A stretch of DNA of 44,757 nucleotides from Lentilactobacillus fungorum (GCF_016860605.1 NZ_BNJR01000005.1:1-44757); one strand, 5' to 3'. Shown: positions 17,949-26,695, counted from the stretch's first letter. Numbers and translations are program-made. The notes: a model not told the origin generated them from the letters alone.

Positions 17949-18443
17949 TCAGTCATCCAAGTCATTTTCATGGTCATCTTGTAAGGCATCCTCATTAACC
18001 CAATATTTCTGGCCAGTCTTTGATCCCAACTGAATTCGGAAGAATGTCTCGTGTTCAGTCTCATGGTCATCTTCATCTTTGAAAGTCGCAACTGCCCGTT
18101 TATCTACATAAGCTTTTGTCTTAGTAGACACATTTTGAGCATCCCATGAGTAAGTCTTATTCCGATCCACTGTTCCAGGTACATATTTGTAAAGATGCTC
18201 CTCATAATATTCGTGATCAAGATAAGATGTAAATGAGCGATCTTCATAGCGAACCTTTAATGCCTGCCGTCCAGTTTGATTATCAACGGCCGTTGAACTG
18301 CTCTTCGAATTATTTGATGCAGCAGTTTGTGAACTGCTTGAAGAACTGGACTTAGACTGTCCCTGACGACTACTATTTGAACAACCAGCCAAAACAACCG
18401 GGATCATCAATAGTGTTAAAACAGTCGTTAATGTCTTTTTCAT
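17949..18443 (-). CDS. Lipoprotein, paralogue of the 10679-11194 protein
   Basis: A 164-residue membrane-anchored lipoprotein. The signal peptide ends in a lipobox LAGC (Cys at about 20), followed by a Ser/Asn/Gln-rich linker to about 55. The C-terminal 100 residues match the paralogue at 10679-11194: YEEHLYKYVPG, KTYSW, YVDKRAV, an acidic DEDDHETEHETFFRI stretch and KYWVNEDA. The tail is very acidic. No known family is recognised; the globular part is exposed outside the membrane. The ATG follows GGGAGG. The stop is followed at once by the promoter of the small unit, without a terminator. Confidence 0.85.
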   Translation of the reverse strand: MKKTLTTVLTLLMIPVVLAGCSNSSRQGQSKSSSSSSSQTAASNNSKSSSTAVDNQTGRQALKVRYEDRSFTSYLDHEYYEEHLYKYVPGTVDRNKTYSWDAQNVSTKTKAYVDKRAVATFKDEDDHETEHETFFRIQLGSKTGQKYWVNEDALQDDHENDLDD

Positions 18444-18582
18444 TCAGATAGCCTCCCTTAATTGGTAAGTTATTAATAACTTTCTATTTTAATTATAGAG
18501 GGTTGGGCTATCAATTACGACTAAAAGCCTAAAAAGTTTCTTCTCCAAGCGCTGAACTAGAATTTCAATGAGTTGCGTACCC

Positions 18583-19017
18583 TTAATCTAGAACGCTGTA
18601 AGAATATTTGTGATAAATCTTGCTCGTTGGAAAAACATGGTAAGTCCCAACGCCCTTATACTTAATCAAAACTTTTTTATACGAACCATCAATTAACTTT
18701 TTCTTGGTTTTATACTGACCGAGGTCCTTAGTCGAAGACTTAGTTTGATTAAATGAATACCACGATCCCCATTTTGAAACACCTAATTTACGATAACCGC
18801 TCTTAGATGGACTGTAAGTTTTACCATTGTATGTGAAACTATGGGGGGTAATCTTGATAACATTAAACTTCTTGTCACCTCGGTACTCATACCAAGTCCC
18901 GCGGAGGGCTTTCGGGGTGGTTGTAGAAGCACTCGCTTGGGCCTTAGCTGGATTAGCTGTCAAACCGATTCCAAGAACAATCATTGCTGCAAACAAGAAC
19001 GAAGCAATTTTTTTCAT
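18583..19017 (-). CDS. Small secreted protein of unknown function
   Basis: A 144-residue protein with a classical signal peptide (basic start KK, hydrophobic 5-22, probable cleavage near AKA at 24-26). The mature part is basic and rich in Tyr, Lys and Ser, with recurrent beta-like stretches (GTWYEYRGDKKFNVI, SFTYNGKTYSPS, GTYHVFPTSKIYHKYSY). It resembles the many small secreted proteins of lactobacilli that begin with a TPKALRGTWY-like opening. No catalytic motif is seen. The ATG follows an AAGGAGG SD. It lies downstream of no obvious partner and 139 bp before the lipoprotein gene on the same strand. Confidence 0.8.
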   Translation of the reverse strand: MKKIASFLFAAMIVLGIGLTANPAKAQASASTTTPKALRGTWYEYRGDKKFNVIKITPHSFTYNGKTYSPSKSGYRKLGVSKWGSWYSFNQTKSSTKDLGQYKTKKKLIDGSYKKVLIKYKGVGTYHVFPTSKIYHKYSYSVLD

Positions 19018-19217
19018 AAAGACGCCTCCTTGCCAAAAAGTATATCATGGATTAAACTCATTCGATTTAAACATCAGACTACATTTCCTTTACAAAAAAA
19101 CAGCCATTGTCATAATGTTCAATGGCGTTACACCGGGAATTCACGGAACTCAATGAAAATAGATAAGCAATAAAATGAAAACAGTTAACCCTTCTTTTCA
19201 TCAGTATTACTGTTTTG

Positions 19218-19349
19218 CTACAAAAGTAAACGCCGCGAAACAATAATCAGCGCATCATCATTTTTAACACTAACTTCAAATCCAGAAGTCATGCTAGAAG
19301 AGACCGCCGCTCCGATTATTAACCACTTAATTTCGTCAGCCTTATACAT
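19218..19349 (-). CDS. Small ORF overlapping the end of the hemolysin III gene
   Basis: A 43-codon frame starts with ATG overlapping the last codons and stop of the hemolysin III gene in another frame, an arrangement suited to translational coupling. The peptide begins MYKADEIKWLIIG and ends SRRLLL, with mixed, protein-like composition. No SD of its own is clear, and there is no homologue I recognise. It may be a remnant of a longer gene. Confidence 0.3.
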   Translation of the reverse strand: MYKADEIKWLIIGAAVSSSMTSGFEVSVKNDDALIIVSRRLLL

Positions 19350-19992
19350 TCATATATATCGACAAAAACATCGTCAACGTTCCTGCCATCACAAAGAAAT
19401 GCCAAATTAAGTGAAGCCCCGGAATTTTAGGGAAACTATAAATAACAGCCCCCACCGTGAAAATGACACCGCCAGCCACAAGGAGCCAAAAACCGCTAAG
19501 ACTTAAATTGGTATACAAGGCCTTCCCCAAAAACATACAAAGCCAACCCATCAACACGTAAATCGTTGTTTCCGTTTTTTGGTACCTGCCATGAAATACA
19601 ATATGGCTAATAATTCCGCCAATTGCTAATGTCCAAACACTTGCTAATAACACATTGCCCCAAAAATTATTAACAAAAATAACACAATAAGGCGTATAAG
19701 TCCCAGCAATCAACAGGAAAATATTACTATGATCTAAAATCTGAAACACACGTTTTGCCCTCGTAAAGACAAAACAATGCAGAAGTGTTGAAGCCAAATA
19801 AAGTGATAAGACGGTAACACTGTATATCACAAGGCTAGTAATTGCTAGCATCGATAAGCCATCATGCTCGGCTTTGATAATTAATAACCCTGACAAAATT
19901 GCACTAATGACAAAAGAGACGCCATGCGTCACGGCATTTAATACCTCGTAAACAATGCGTTGTCGGGTTATTTGAATCATCTGTTTTTTCAT
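19342..19992 (-). CDS. Hemolysin III family membrane protein
   Basis: A 216-residue integral membrane protein with seven predicted helices, in the hemolysin III / YqfA / PAQR-related family. Marks are the opening EVLNAVTHGVSF (family motif N-x-x-T-H), STLLHCF (about 72), LDHSNIFLLIAGTYTPYC (about 87-104) and the final LIWHFFVMAGT histidine. The conserved Ser/His/Asp/His residues of the family are present. Hemolysis is the historical name; the real function is unclear. The ATG at 19992 follows AGGAGG; the upstream frame is not needed. Confidence 0.92.
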   Translation of the reverse strand: MKKQMIQITRQRIVYEVLNAVTHGVSFVISAILSGLLIIKAEHDGLSMLAITSLVIYSVTVLSLYLASTLLHCFVFTRAKRVFQILDHSNIFLLIAGTYTPYCVIFVNNFWGNVLLASVWTLAIGGIISHIVFHGRYQKTETTIYVLMGWLCMFLGKALYTNLSLSGFWLLVAGGVIFTVGAVIYSFPKIPGLHLIWHFFVMAGTLTMFLSIYMNV

Positions 19993-20112
19993 AATGACGC
20001 CTCCTAGTAACATTATAGTATGATGTATTGGTCAATAAGTCAAGGTGACATAGATATAATATCTACATACTTTATTTTTAAGTTTTACTATGTCATAATA
20101 GCGGTAATTGAT

Positions 20113-20229
20113 TAGGACAGCTACGCAAAGAAAGCTGCGCATAAGTATCTTGGCGAAAAATTCCAGGCCCGGGAATTTCCCGCCAAGGAGTCTTACACTC
20201 CGCTTTCTAAGTGCTTTGCTTCGTTCACT
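20113..20229 (+). repeat. Hairpin repeat R10 (block C, unit 1)
   Basis: Opposite orientation to R1-R9, matching the opposite direction of the gene it precedes. It begins TAGGACAGCTACGCAAAG and ends CGTTCACT. Inner arms GCATAAGTATCTTGGCG and CGCCAAGGAGTCTTACAC pair. Confidence 0.92.
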
Positions 20230-20233
20230 TTTT

Positions 20234-20352
20234 TAGGACAGCTGCACAAAGCAGAAACTTCCGCCTAAAACATCTTGGCCAAAAACCCAAGCCCGGGATT
20301 TCCGGCCAAGATGCCTTATGCTCCAGTTTCTAACCGCTTTGCTTCGCTCACT
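20234..20352 (+). repeat. Hairpin repeat R11 (block C, unit 2)
   Basis: Starts 121 bp after R10. Inner arms CCTAAAACATCTTGGCC and GGCCAAGATGCCTTATG pair, as in R2. It ends CGCTCACT, six bases before AGGAGGG of the downstream gene. Confidence 0.93.
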
Positions 20353-20370
20353 TTTTTTAGGAGGGACTCA

Positions 20371-20844
20371 ATGCTCAAACAAACCGTTAGTCATCAACTT
20401 TCAAAAATTGTATTACCACATTATCAAGAATTACCAAATATTGATTTATATATGGACCAAGTCATTGACCAAGTCAATCAATTCTTAGTGCCACTCACCA
20501 ATACAGCCATCACTAAATCAATGATTAATAGTTACGTCAAAAATGGGTTGGTCGCTCGTCCTGTCAAAAAGCGATATTCTCGCGATCACATTGCGACAAT
20601 TTTAGTGATTAGTATCTTAAAACAAATTCTTTCACTAGATTCAGTCGCCGGCGCAATTAAAATTGCCCTCACCCTTAAGCCGCTTGCTAAAGCTTATGAT
20701 CAATTTATAACGGTCGTTAATTCGGAATTAAAGAAAGCAGCAAAGACACCAGTTTCTGCCGAACAGTATCAAACCATTGCGATTCAATCACTACTATATA
20801 AGTTAATCGTAGAAGACGTTATCCGCCAAAGCGTTTCGAACTGA
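20371..20844 (+). CDS. DUF1836 family protein
   Basis: A 157-residue cytoplasmic protein. The central part ITKSMINSYVKNGLVARP followed by KKRYSRDHIATILVI looks like a MerR-like winged helix (DNA-binding) and is typical of DUF1836 proteins of Lactobacillales and Bacillales. The C-terminal half is helical. Function unknown; a regulatory role is inferred from the fold. The start is the ATG at 20371 behind AGGAGGG. A longer in-frame extension would be encoded by repeat R11 and is rejected. Two repeat units lie in its 5' region. Confidence 0.85.
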   Translation: MLKQTVSHQLSKIVLPHYQELPNIDLYMDQVIDQVNQFLVPLTNTAITKSMINSYVKNGLVARPVKKRYSRDHIATILVISILKQILSLDSVAGAIKIALTLKPLAKAYDQFITVVNSELKKAAKTPVSAEQYQTIAIQSLLYKLIVEDVIRQSVSN

Positions 20845-20868
20845 AAAAGCTATCTCAAGAAAGAAGGT

Positions 20869-20914
20869 GCGAGGCAATTCCCCTCCAATTCAAACCGAGG
20901 GGTTGCTTGCCTCG
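20869..20914 (+). terminator. Terminator-like hairpin after the DUF1836 gene
   Basis: GCGAGGCAA and TTGCCTCG flank an inner CCCCTC / GAGGGG stem; the tail (ATATTT) is only weakly T-rich. It lies between the DUF1836 and amidotransferase genes and may only attenuate. Confidence 0.55.
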
Positions 20915-20922
20915 ATATTTAA

Positions 20923-21597
20923 ATGAAAATAACCATTATCCAACACGTCGCTTTTGAAGTCCCCGGATTAATTGACGAGTGGATTGCGACCAACCATCAT
21001 CAACGCCAACTCGTCAAGCTATTTGAAACTGATTATCAACTTCCCGAGCCGAATACCATTGATTTTCTGATTGTTCTTGGCGGACCAATGAGTGCCAATG
21101 ATGACTTAAACTGGATCCGAGCAGAACGCCAACTCATCAAACAAGTTGTCCAAGCTGGCAAACCAATGTTAGGCGTTTGTCTTGGTGCCCAGCAGTTAGC
21201 CAAGGCGTTTGGCAGCCAAATTATCCCTACGGCAAAAGAAGTCGGCTTGGGGGCCGTCGAATCGACAAATATAGCCCAACGGATACTAGGTGCTAAGACA
21301 AGTTATCAAGTCCTGCATTGGCACGGTGAAGGCTTTGAATTACCTGCCGGCGCCCAACAATTATTTACCAGCCGGTATTGGCAGAATCAGGGCTTTGAAT
21401 TGGGGTCCGCAATCGGCTTGCAATTTCACTTGGAGTCCACCCCTCAAACGCTTGCTGGCTTGATTGCCGCTGATCAACCGTTTTTGATTGGTTCAGTGCT
21501 GGGTGAATCAGCTGATCAACTGCGGCAATTGCCATTTGACCTCAATTGCCGGACACTCTTATTTACGATTTTAAATCACTTGGCTTGCCGCCAATAA
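20923..21597 (+). CDS. Class I glutamine amidotransferase-like protein
   Basis: A 224-residue cytoplasmic protein with the class I glutaminase fold. The nucleophile Cys is in LGVCLGAQQLA (about residue 86), the oxyanion segment is VLGGPMS (about 50-56), and the His-x-Glu pair is in LQFHLEST (about 168-175). Free-standing proteins of this type include GMP-synthase-like and peptidase-like hydrolases, so the acceptor is not known. No synthetase partner is adjacent. No good SD is seen directly before the ATG; the upstream hairpin lies within ten bases of it, which may limit translation. Confidence 0.85.
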   Translation: MKITIIQHVAFEVPGLIDEWIATNHHQRQLVKLFETDYQLPEPNTIDFLIVLGGPMSANDDLNWIRAERQLIKQVVQAGKPMLGVCLGAQQLAKAFGSQIIPTAKEVGLGAVESTNIAQRILGAKTSYQVLHWHGEGFELPAGAQQLFTSRYWQNQGFELGSAIGLQFHLESTPQTLAGLIAADQPFLIGSVLGESADQLRQLPFDLNCRTLLFTILNHLACRQ

Positions 21598-21791
21598 TTG
21601 CTGCTCAAACCCTGTATCAAAGTATTACAGAGTCATTATTCTTTGAAATTATTTTGGCCTATTGTATACTTAATTTGGATTTAAGAAGCCCGCCAATTCA
21701 GGATTGTTACGCAAAAAAAGCGTTCAAAGAATTGGCTTTTTTCCTATTTAATTTGTATAAGAAAAAGTGGGCAGTAAATAAGTCATATTAG

Positions 21792-21823
21792 ATGCGATGT
21801 TCCTTTTGAGCATCGCTTCTTTT
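21792..21823 (+). terminator. Hairpin before the second DUF975 gene
   Basis: GCGATG pairs with CATCGC around a 12-base loop, followed by TTCTTTTC. It lies 20 bp before the start codon, so it may be an attenuator rather than the end of the amidotransferase transcript. The 190 bp before it contain nothing I recognise. Confidence 0.5.
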
Positions 21824-21843
21824 CATTTAAGGAGTTGAGCAAT

Positions 21844-22578
21844 ATGGATAGGCCTGCATTAAAAAAAGACGCAAAAAGCATCTTAAATAGTCATTTTTCC
21901 TTTTATTTTTTACTTTGGCTACCAGTTTTTATTCTCGAAGCGATTGGAGCGATTCTATTTTACCCAGACGATCCAACAAACGATGCCCTAACAACTTCTG
22001 AAGATATCGGATTATTTTTAACGTTCTTAGCTGCCCTCATGGCAATTGGGTTGTTTTTCGTTAGTATTGACGCAATCAGGCAATCGCTGCAATACGATCA
22101 ACCCCTCCAAAAATCATTTACCCTTTTTTCCCGCGGTGAATATTTCCTAGGAACCTTATTAATTTATATTTTGATCTTTATCTTTTCGTTTCTCTGGAGC
22201 TTATTGTTGATTATTCCTGGCATTATTAAATCGATGGCTTACTCTCAAGCTTATTACATCTACCGGGATGCGATCGATAAGGGTGAATCAATTGGCTATC
22301 TGGAGGCAATTACCCGTAGTCGGCAATTAATGGATGGCCATAAGTGGGAGTACTTCGTCATGTCACTAAGCTTTATCGGCTGGGGCTTATTGGTTGCCTT
22401 TACGGCTGGCATTGCCGCTATTTGGGTTCAGCCTTACATGGTTTTGAGCTTTGCGAACTTTTATAATGAGCTGATTGAGCAACAAACGGCCGCAAATTCT
22501 CAACAACCGCCGGTAACCGACCCGCCGTCGACAACCACCCCAGATCAATTATCTAATGACCAAACGCCTAAAGCTTAA
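21844..22578 (+). CDS. DUF975 family membrane protein (copy 2)
   Basis: A 244-residue membrane protein, paralogue of the one at 14450-15190. The shared features are the opening RPALKKDAKSILNSHF, the central FLWSLLLIIPGIIKSMAYSQ, SRQLMDGHKWEYF and WVQPYMVLSFANFY. About five to six hydrophobic segments are seen. The C-terminal 30 residues are a hydrophilic Pro/Thr/Gln-rich tail absent from copy 1. Function unknown. The ATG at 21844 lies nine bases after AAGGAG; a TTG directly after the SD is less suitable. Confidence 0.88.
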   Translation: MDRPALKKDAKSILNSHFSFYFLLWLPVFILEAIGAILFYPDDPTNDALTTSEDIGLFLTFLAALMAIGLFFVSIDAIRQSLQYDQPLQKSFTLFSRGEYFLGTLLIYILIFIFSFLWSLLLIIPGIIKSMAYSQAYYIYRDAIDKGESIGYLEAITRSRQLMDGHKWEYFVMSLSFIGWGLLVAFTAGIAAIWVQPYMVLSFANFYNELIEQQTAANSQQPPVTDPPSTTTPDQLSNDQTPKA

Positions 22579-22606
22579 CCAGTAATCCCTAGTCTTCCAC
22601 AAATAT

Positions 22607-22713
22607 CGGGCAGCTGTTCAAAGCAGCGGTTTCTGCTAACGCCTTTCCTAAAAATGGGAATTCCCGTTAGCGGAAATTGATGGGCTAGTTTTTAATGCTT
22701 TGATTCGCTCACT
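22607..22713 (+). repeat. Degenerate hairpin repeat R12
   Basis: Recognisable by CAGCTGTTCAAAGCAG at the left and ATGCTTTGATTCGCTCACTT at the right. The inner part is diverged but still has GGGAATTCCC at the centre and CTAACG/CGTTAG arms. It precedes kdgK in the usual orientation. Confidence 0.75.
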
Positions 22714-22776
22714 TCCTGATTGTGGTACCATGATGACAACACTCGAATGTCATTTATGAAGATTGGGGATTTTTTT

Positions 22777-23799
22777 ATGCATATCACGACCTTTGGGGAA
22801 ATCATGCTCAAATTGACAGCTCCCAAAAAACAACAACTTATCCAATCATCCCATTTTGAAGCAACCTTTGGTGGTGCTGAGGCTAATGTTGCCGTTTCTT
22901 TAGCTCGATTGGGTGATCAGGTTCACTTCGTCACTAAACTACCCGTTAATGAACTAGGCGACGCGGGAATTGCCGCTGTTGCCAAATTTGGGGTTAATTC
23001 TAACGATATTGTTCGCGGCGGCAACCGAATTGGGATTTACTTTCTCGAACGCGGCAACGGTATTCGGCCCAGCAACGTTATCTATGACCGCTCACATAGT
23101 GCCTTCGCTGATTCTGGCGAACTTGATTATGATTGGCCCGCCATTTTAGCTAACACCAATTACTTTTATATTTCTGGAATCACCCCGGCTCTTTCGAGTA
23201 AGCTGCAATCGACATTACTAACAGCCGTCAAGATTTGTCGAACCCGTCATATTGAAGTTGTTTACGACGCTAACTTTCGTGGCAAGCTTTGGTCATCCGC
23301 AGATGCCATCGCCTTTAATGAGCAACTCATGCCTTATGTGAATCTCTGTTTTGTTCATGATGAAGATATTTACGATTCCTTTGGGATTAAAGACGCCTTT
23401 GATGGCAATCGCCGCAATGTCATCGCTCAAAAGCAATCTTTTAAGGAAAGTATGGCATTGATTGCCGATATGTATCCTAGCATTCATACGGTTGCTAGTA
23501 TCATCCGGGATACCTATTCAGTTGAACACGGTAAATGGGCCGCTTTATTATTTCAAAATGGCCACTTTTATGAAAGTCCGATTTATGATTTAACAGTTAA
23601 CGCTGAGGTCGCGGCCGGAGATGCTTTTGGCGCTGGCATGATTCACGGCTTGCTTCACCACTTTGCTCCCCAAGATCAACTGGACTACGCCCTTGCGGCT
23701 GCCGCTTTGAAATTAACGATTCCCGGTGACTTTAATCTGGCTTCTGATTCTGACATTAAAGCGATTATGAATTCAACTAATCGGTCAATCAATCGATAA
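22777..23799 (+). CDS. kdgK: 2-keto-3-deoxygluconate kinase (PfkB family)
   Basis: A 340-residue cytoplasmic ribokinase-family enzyme, expected to phosphorylate KDG to KDPG in hexuronate breakdown. The N-terminal signature is GGAEANVAVSLARLG (about 31-45). The substrate contacts RPSNVIYDR and DANFRGKLW match KDG kinases. The C-terminal PfkB signature reads AAGDAFGAGMIHG with the catalytic Asp intact. The ATG at 22777 follows GGGG; upstream in-frame codons lack an SD. A GntR gene follows 128 bp downstream. The uxuA-adjacent kinase (32347-32745) is a remnant, so this copy may serve that pathway. Another sugar acid cannot be excluded. Confidence 0.75.
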   Translation: MHITTFGEIMLKLTAPKKQQLIQSSHFEATFGGAEANVAVSLARLGDQVHFVTKLPVNELGDAGIAAVAKFGVNSNDIVRGGNRIGIYFLERGNGIRPSNVIYDRSHSAFADSGELDYDWPAILANTNYFYISGITPALSSKLQSTLLTAVKICRTRHIEVVYDANFRGKLWSSADAIAFNEQLMPYVNLCFVHDEDIYDSFGIKDAFDGNRRNVIAQKQSFKESMALIADMYPSIHTVASIIRDTYSVEHGKWAALLFQNGHFYESPIYDLTVNAEVAAGDAFGAGMIHGLLHHFAPQDQLDYALAAAALKLTIPGDFNLASDSDIKAIMNSTNRSINR

Positions 23800-23927
23800 C
23801 TCCTTGGTAAATTAACGAACAACCTGTGTTAATAAATGAAGATGGCAGTTACATTTTAGGCTCCTCTACAATACTATTTTGTGATAATATTAATTCAAAA
23901 TACCTTTAGGGGGGAGACGGGGATATT

Positions 23928-24617
23928 TTGCCAAGCTTACAAGATAAAACTTATCAAATTATTTATTCACAAATAATGGCACTCACATTGCGTCCGGGCC
24001 AACAAGTCTCTGATCGGCAATTTGAAGAGCAGCTAGGGGTTAGCCGGACACCCGTTAGAGAAGCAATGCTCCGGCTCAAGCGTGACCATTTACTCTACTC
24101 AATGCCTCAAAGTGGCACCTACGTGACTAAAATCAACCTAAAGAACGCACTGGACGCCAGGTTTGTCCGGCAGACATTAGAAAAGACTATCGTGAGCACG
24201 GTGGCCAACGAGGCAAAAAAGTCACAAATTGAAGCGCTCGTCGAGATTGTCAACCTTCAAAACCAAGCCGCCATTCATCGTGACATTAATCGTTCGTTTA
24301 ACCTCGACAATGACTTTCACCGCAAATTATATGAATTTGCCGATAAAGCAACCGTTTGGGACTGGCAGCTCACCTTTAGCACGGACTTGAATCGCTATCG
24401 CTTATTACGGGTTCACGATAATAATTTGCCGCTGAGTCTTTTAACTCATGAACACGGTGCCATTATCCAAGCGCTTATTAACCACGATGCCCGCCAAGCA
24501 GAAAAGCTTATCTATGATCATTTAGATCTGATGTTGAATGAGCAGCAATCGGTCGTTGAGAAGTTTCCAAATTATTTCAAAAATATTAACAATCTGTACC
24601 AAAGCCACGCGGTCTGA
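23928..24617 (+). CDS. GntR/FadR-type regulator (kdgK-linked)
   Basis: A 229-residue repressor with an N-terminal winged helix (about 8-70) containing LGVSRTPVREAMLRLKRD and PQSGTYVTKI. The C-terminal FCD domain has metal-ligand positions in DNDFH (about 126-130), THEHG and a final YDHLDLM. FadR-type regulators of sugar acid use bind pathway intermediates. It is clearly paralogous to the 34277-34945 regulator beside uxuA, so both probably sense related uronate intermediates. The start is TTG at 23928, behind a G-rich SD region; no ATG fits. A terminator follows. Confidence 0.9.
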   Translation: MPSLQDKTYQIIYSQIMALTLRPGQQVSDRQFEEQLGVSRTPVREAMLRLKRDHLLYSMPQSGTYVTKINLKNALDARFVRQTLEKTIVSTVANEAKKSQIEALVEIVNLQNQAAIHRDINRSFNLDNDFHRKLYEFADKATVWDWQLTFSTDLNRYRLLRVHDNNLPLSLLTHEHGAIIQALINHDARQAEKLIYDHLDLMLNEQQSVVEKFPNYFKNINNLYQSHAV

Positions 24618-24635
24618 TTTCAGATCGCTTTTTTA
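24609..24635 (+). terminator. Terminator of the kdgK-linked GntR gene
   Basis: GCGGTCTGA pairs with TCAGATCGC followed by six T. It overlaps the last codons of the gene. Confidence 0.78.
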
Positions 24636-24762
24636 GTGCACTTTTTTAACCATTAGCTCATGAATTTAAGTCATACCTTTTTTACAGTTTAGTTAAAAGC
24701 CACAGTTGTCATGCTCAACATGTTACAATTTTGATTAGTAATTTATAGAGGAGTGTGTCAAT

Positions 24763-25689
24763 ATGAAACTTTATCGTTGGCTGCGGACAACCCTGATGGC
24801 CGGCGTGGCAGTCTTAGGATTAGGGATTGGCTTGAACAGCCAGATGGCAAACGCTAACGCCAAATCTTTGAGCCTACAGTACGCAAAGTCAGCAACTGCC
24901 CTTAACGTCAATACTAATAAGATTGTTTGGTCAAAAGCTGGTAACACGGCTCGGCCAATCGCGTCAGTTTCCAAGCTCATGACCCTTTACTTAGTTCGTG
25001 AAAAGATCGCCAACGGTGGCGGCACATGGAGTTCGAAGGTCAAAACCAGCAATGCCGGGTTAAAGCGACTTGGCCAGTCAAGCGTTTTTGGCGGCTTTAA
25101 GTTTACTAAGAATTCTTATACCGTTCGCCAACTCTACTTAGCCGGATTAGTCGAATCATCTAATAACGCAGCAATTGCGTTAGGTCAGTGGGTCGCCGGT
25201 GGTTCAACACCAAAATATAATAAAAAGTTCATTTCAATGATGAATGCTCAAGCCAAGGAATGGAAGCTTAAGCATGCGCACTTTGTATCAGCTTCTGGGA
25301 TGGAGCAAAATAGCCTTTCACCTTATGGCTACAACATCGGCGGTGCCAACGCCAACTTAGTCTCGTCAAATGACGTTGCCCGAATTGCCCGGCACTACAT
25401 CTTAGATTTTGATGATGTCTTAAACGATGCTTCCATTAAATCGATGACGGTTAGCGGCCAAAAGTTATATAATTATAATAATTTATTGCCCGGCCGTAAA
25501 TATTACCAAGCTTCCCTTAAAGTGGACGGCCTAAAAACTGGTTACACGGATCCAGCTGGCTATTGCTTCGTTGGAACTGGCCAAAAATCCGGCCATGATC
25601 GGATCGTAACGGTGGTGTTGCATGATGAAAATGAATTCACCGAAACCCGCTCAATGATGAACTACGTTTACGATAATAGTTTAGCTTGA
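24763..25689 (+). CDS. D-alanyl-D-alanine carboxypeptidase (S11 family)
   Basis: A 308-residue exported low-molecular-weight penicillin-binding protein that trims the terminal D-Ala of peptidoglycan stem peptides. The signal peptide ends near residues 28-31 (ANA). The three active-site motifs are present in order: SVSKLM (SxxK, about 68-71), SSNNA (SxN, about 126-128) and LKTGYTD (KTG, about 248-250). The C-terminal amphipathic anchor of classical DacA is absent: the protein stops soon after the catalytic domain, so it may be released or loosely bound. The ATG follows GAGGAG. A bidirectional terminator follows. Confidence 0.92.
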   Translation: MKLYRWLRTTLMAGVAVLGLGIGLNSQMANANAKSLSLQYAKSATALNVNTNKIVWSKAGNTARPIASVSKLMTLYLVREKIANGGGTWSSKVKTSNAGLKRLGQSSVFGGFKFTKNSYTVRQLYLAGLVESSNNAAIALGQWVAGGSTPKYNKKFISMMNAQAKEWKLKHAHFVSASGMEQNSLSPYGYNIGGANANLVSSNDVARIARHYILDFDDVLNDASIKSMTVSGQKLYNYNNLLPGRKYYQASLKVDGLKTGYTDPAGYCFVGTGQKSGHDRIVTVVLHDENEFTETRSMMNYVYDNSLA

Positions 25690-25708
25690 TTGATTTTCAT
25701 CAATCATT

Positions 25709-25765
25709 AAAAACAGGCAGCCACAATGACGAAATTAAATTCGCAATTGTTGGCTGCCTGTTTAA
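25709..25765. terminator. Bidirectional terminator
   Basis: AAACAGGCAGCCA pairs with TGGCTGCCTGTTT, with additional pairing inside. It serves the carboxypeptidase gene (plus) and the small membrane-protein gene (minus). Confidence 0.88.
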
Positions 25766-25787
25766 GACTCATTTTAAATGATGTTCA

Positions 25788-25979
25788 TTAGTTAATGTTT
25801 TTCCGTGGTCGACCCGTTCCTTGACCCTTATCCAAAATTTCTGGATGCTCATTGCGAGCATAAGCATACGCATTTGGACCTTGAGTGTTCTGATAACGAT
25901 TGTTCCGCGGCTTGGATTGATTGTTCTTGAAGTAGTAATACCCGGCAATTGCTGCCAATGCTAAAATTAAAAGTGTCAT
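25788..25979 (-). CDS. Small single-pass membrane protein
   Basis: A 63-residue protein with one hydrophobic N-terminal helix (about 2-17) followed by a Tyr, Lys, Asn and Arg-rich tail. The tail lacks a clear fold and ends in RPRKNIN. It may be a membrane-anchored basic peptide. The ATG follows GAGGG. It is flanked by a bidirectional terminator. No named family is recognised. Confidence 0.65.
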   Translation of the reverse strand: MTLLILALAAIAGYYYFKNNQSKPRNNRYQNTQGPNAYAYARNEHPEILDKGQGTGRPRKNIN

Positions 25980-26254
25980 TAAAACCCTCTTTTCATATTT
26001 ATTTCCTAGCGACTCCTTTAGGAAATTGTCATTAGTTTACCGCGTATCTACCCAGAGTCAAGCATCTTAGACCACAAAACGACCACTGGCCATTTGAATT
26101 CCCGTCAAACGGGCGGTTGTTAACTACTTAAGGATTTATTAAACCGGTTTCAAATCAGTACGATTCATTTTTTTATTGACTTCCCCGTTAGAAAATAATA
26201 GGGTTGTAATATGCTCGTATAAACTAAAAGTTATTACATAGAGGGAAATTAAAA

Positions 26255-26509
26255 ATGAAAAACGAAAGTAACTATGATTTGTTTCAACGGTTGCACCCCC
26301 ATTGTTTTGCCGAAGCAATGGTTGCCCGATTTGCCAGAAATGAACTGGAGCGAAGGGCTGCTAACGGCGATGGTGAGGCCAAAATGCTCTTGGCGCTAAA
26401 CGATTGTGAAAACAATGAAAGCCAATCCCTGCATCTACCAAGTCCAAGGCGAACCCACATTCAAGAACCGCAGCGATTTAAGCTGATTTATCACTTACGG
26501 CTCCGATGA
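26255..26509 (+). CDS. Small hypothetical protein
   Basis: An 84-residue protein, mostly helical in its first half (AEAMVARFARNELERRAANG) and basic at the end. No signal or membrane segment and no recognised family. It has a GAGGG SD before the ATG. A large hairpin (26564-26617) follows 55 bases later. Composition and SD support a real gene, but there is no other evidence. Confidence 0.5.
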   Translation: MKNESNYDLFQRLHPHCFAEAMVARFARNELERRAANGDGEAKMLLALNDCENNESQSLHLPSPRRTHIQEPQRFKLIYHLRLR

Positions 26510-26563
26510 ATCGATAATCAAAACAGTTATGTATGACTAACCAATTAGCTTAAGTTCGATAGT

Positions 26564-26617
26564 TAAAGCGGCCAATTAGTTATCCCAATTTGGGGATAAT
26601 TGATTGGCCGCTTTACG
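26564..26617. terminator. Long hairpin, probable bidirectional terminator
   Basis: AAAGCGGCCAAT pairs with ATTGGCCGCTTT, with an inner TTATCCC / GGGATAA stem. T runs are short. It separates the 26255-26509 gene from the minus-strand pair at 26696-27033. Confidence 0.75.
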
Positions 26618-26695
26618 GTAGTGAACAACACCGCGCTTCGATAAACCGTTCAATCCAATTGGCAATCATAAGTAACCCGGCGTCAACGGTAAGCC

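Noticed and set aside
20275-20370. N-terminal extension of the DUF1836 protein
   Set aside because: The extension is encoded by repeat R11, and the real ATG at 20371 has a perfect SD.
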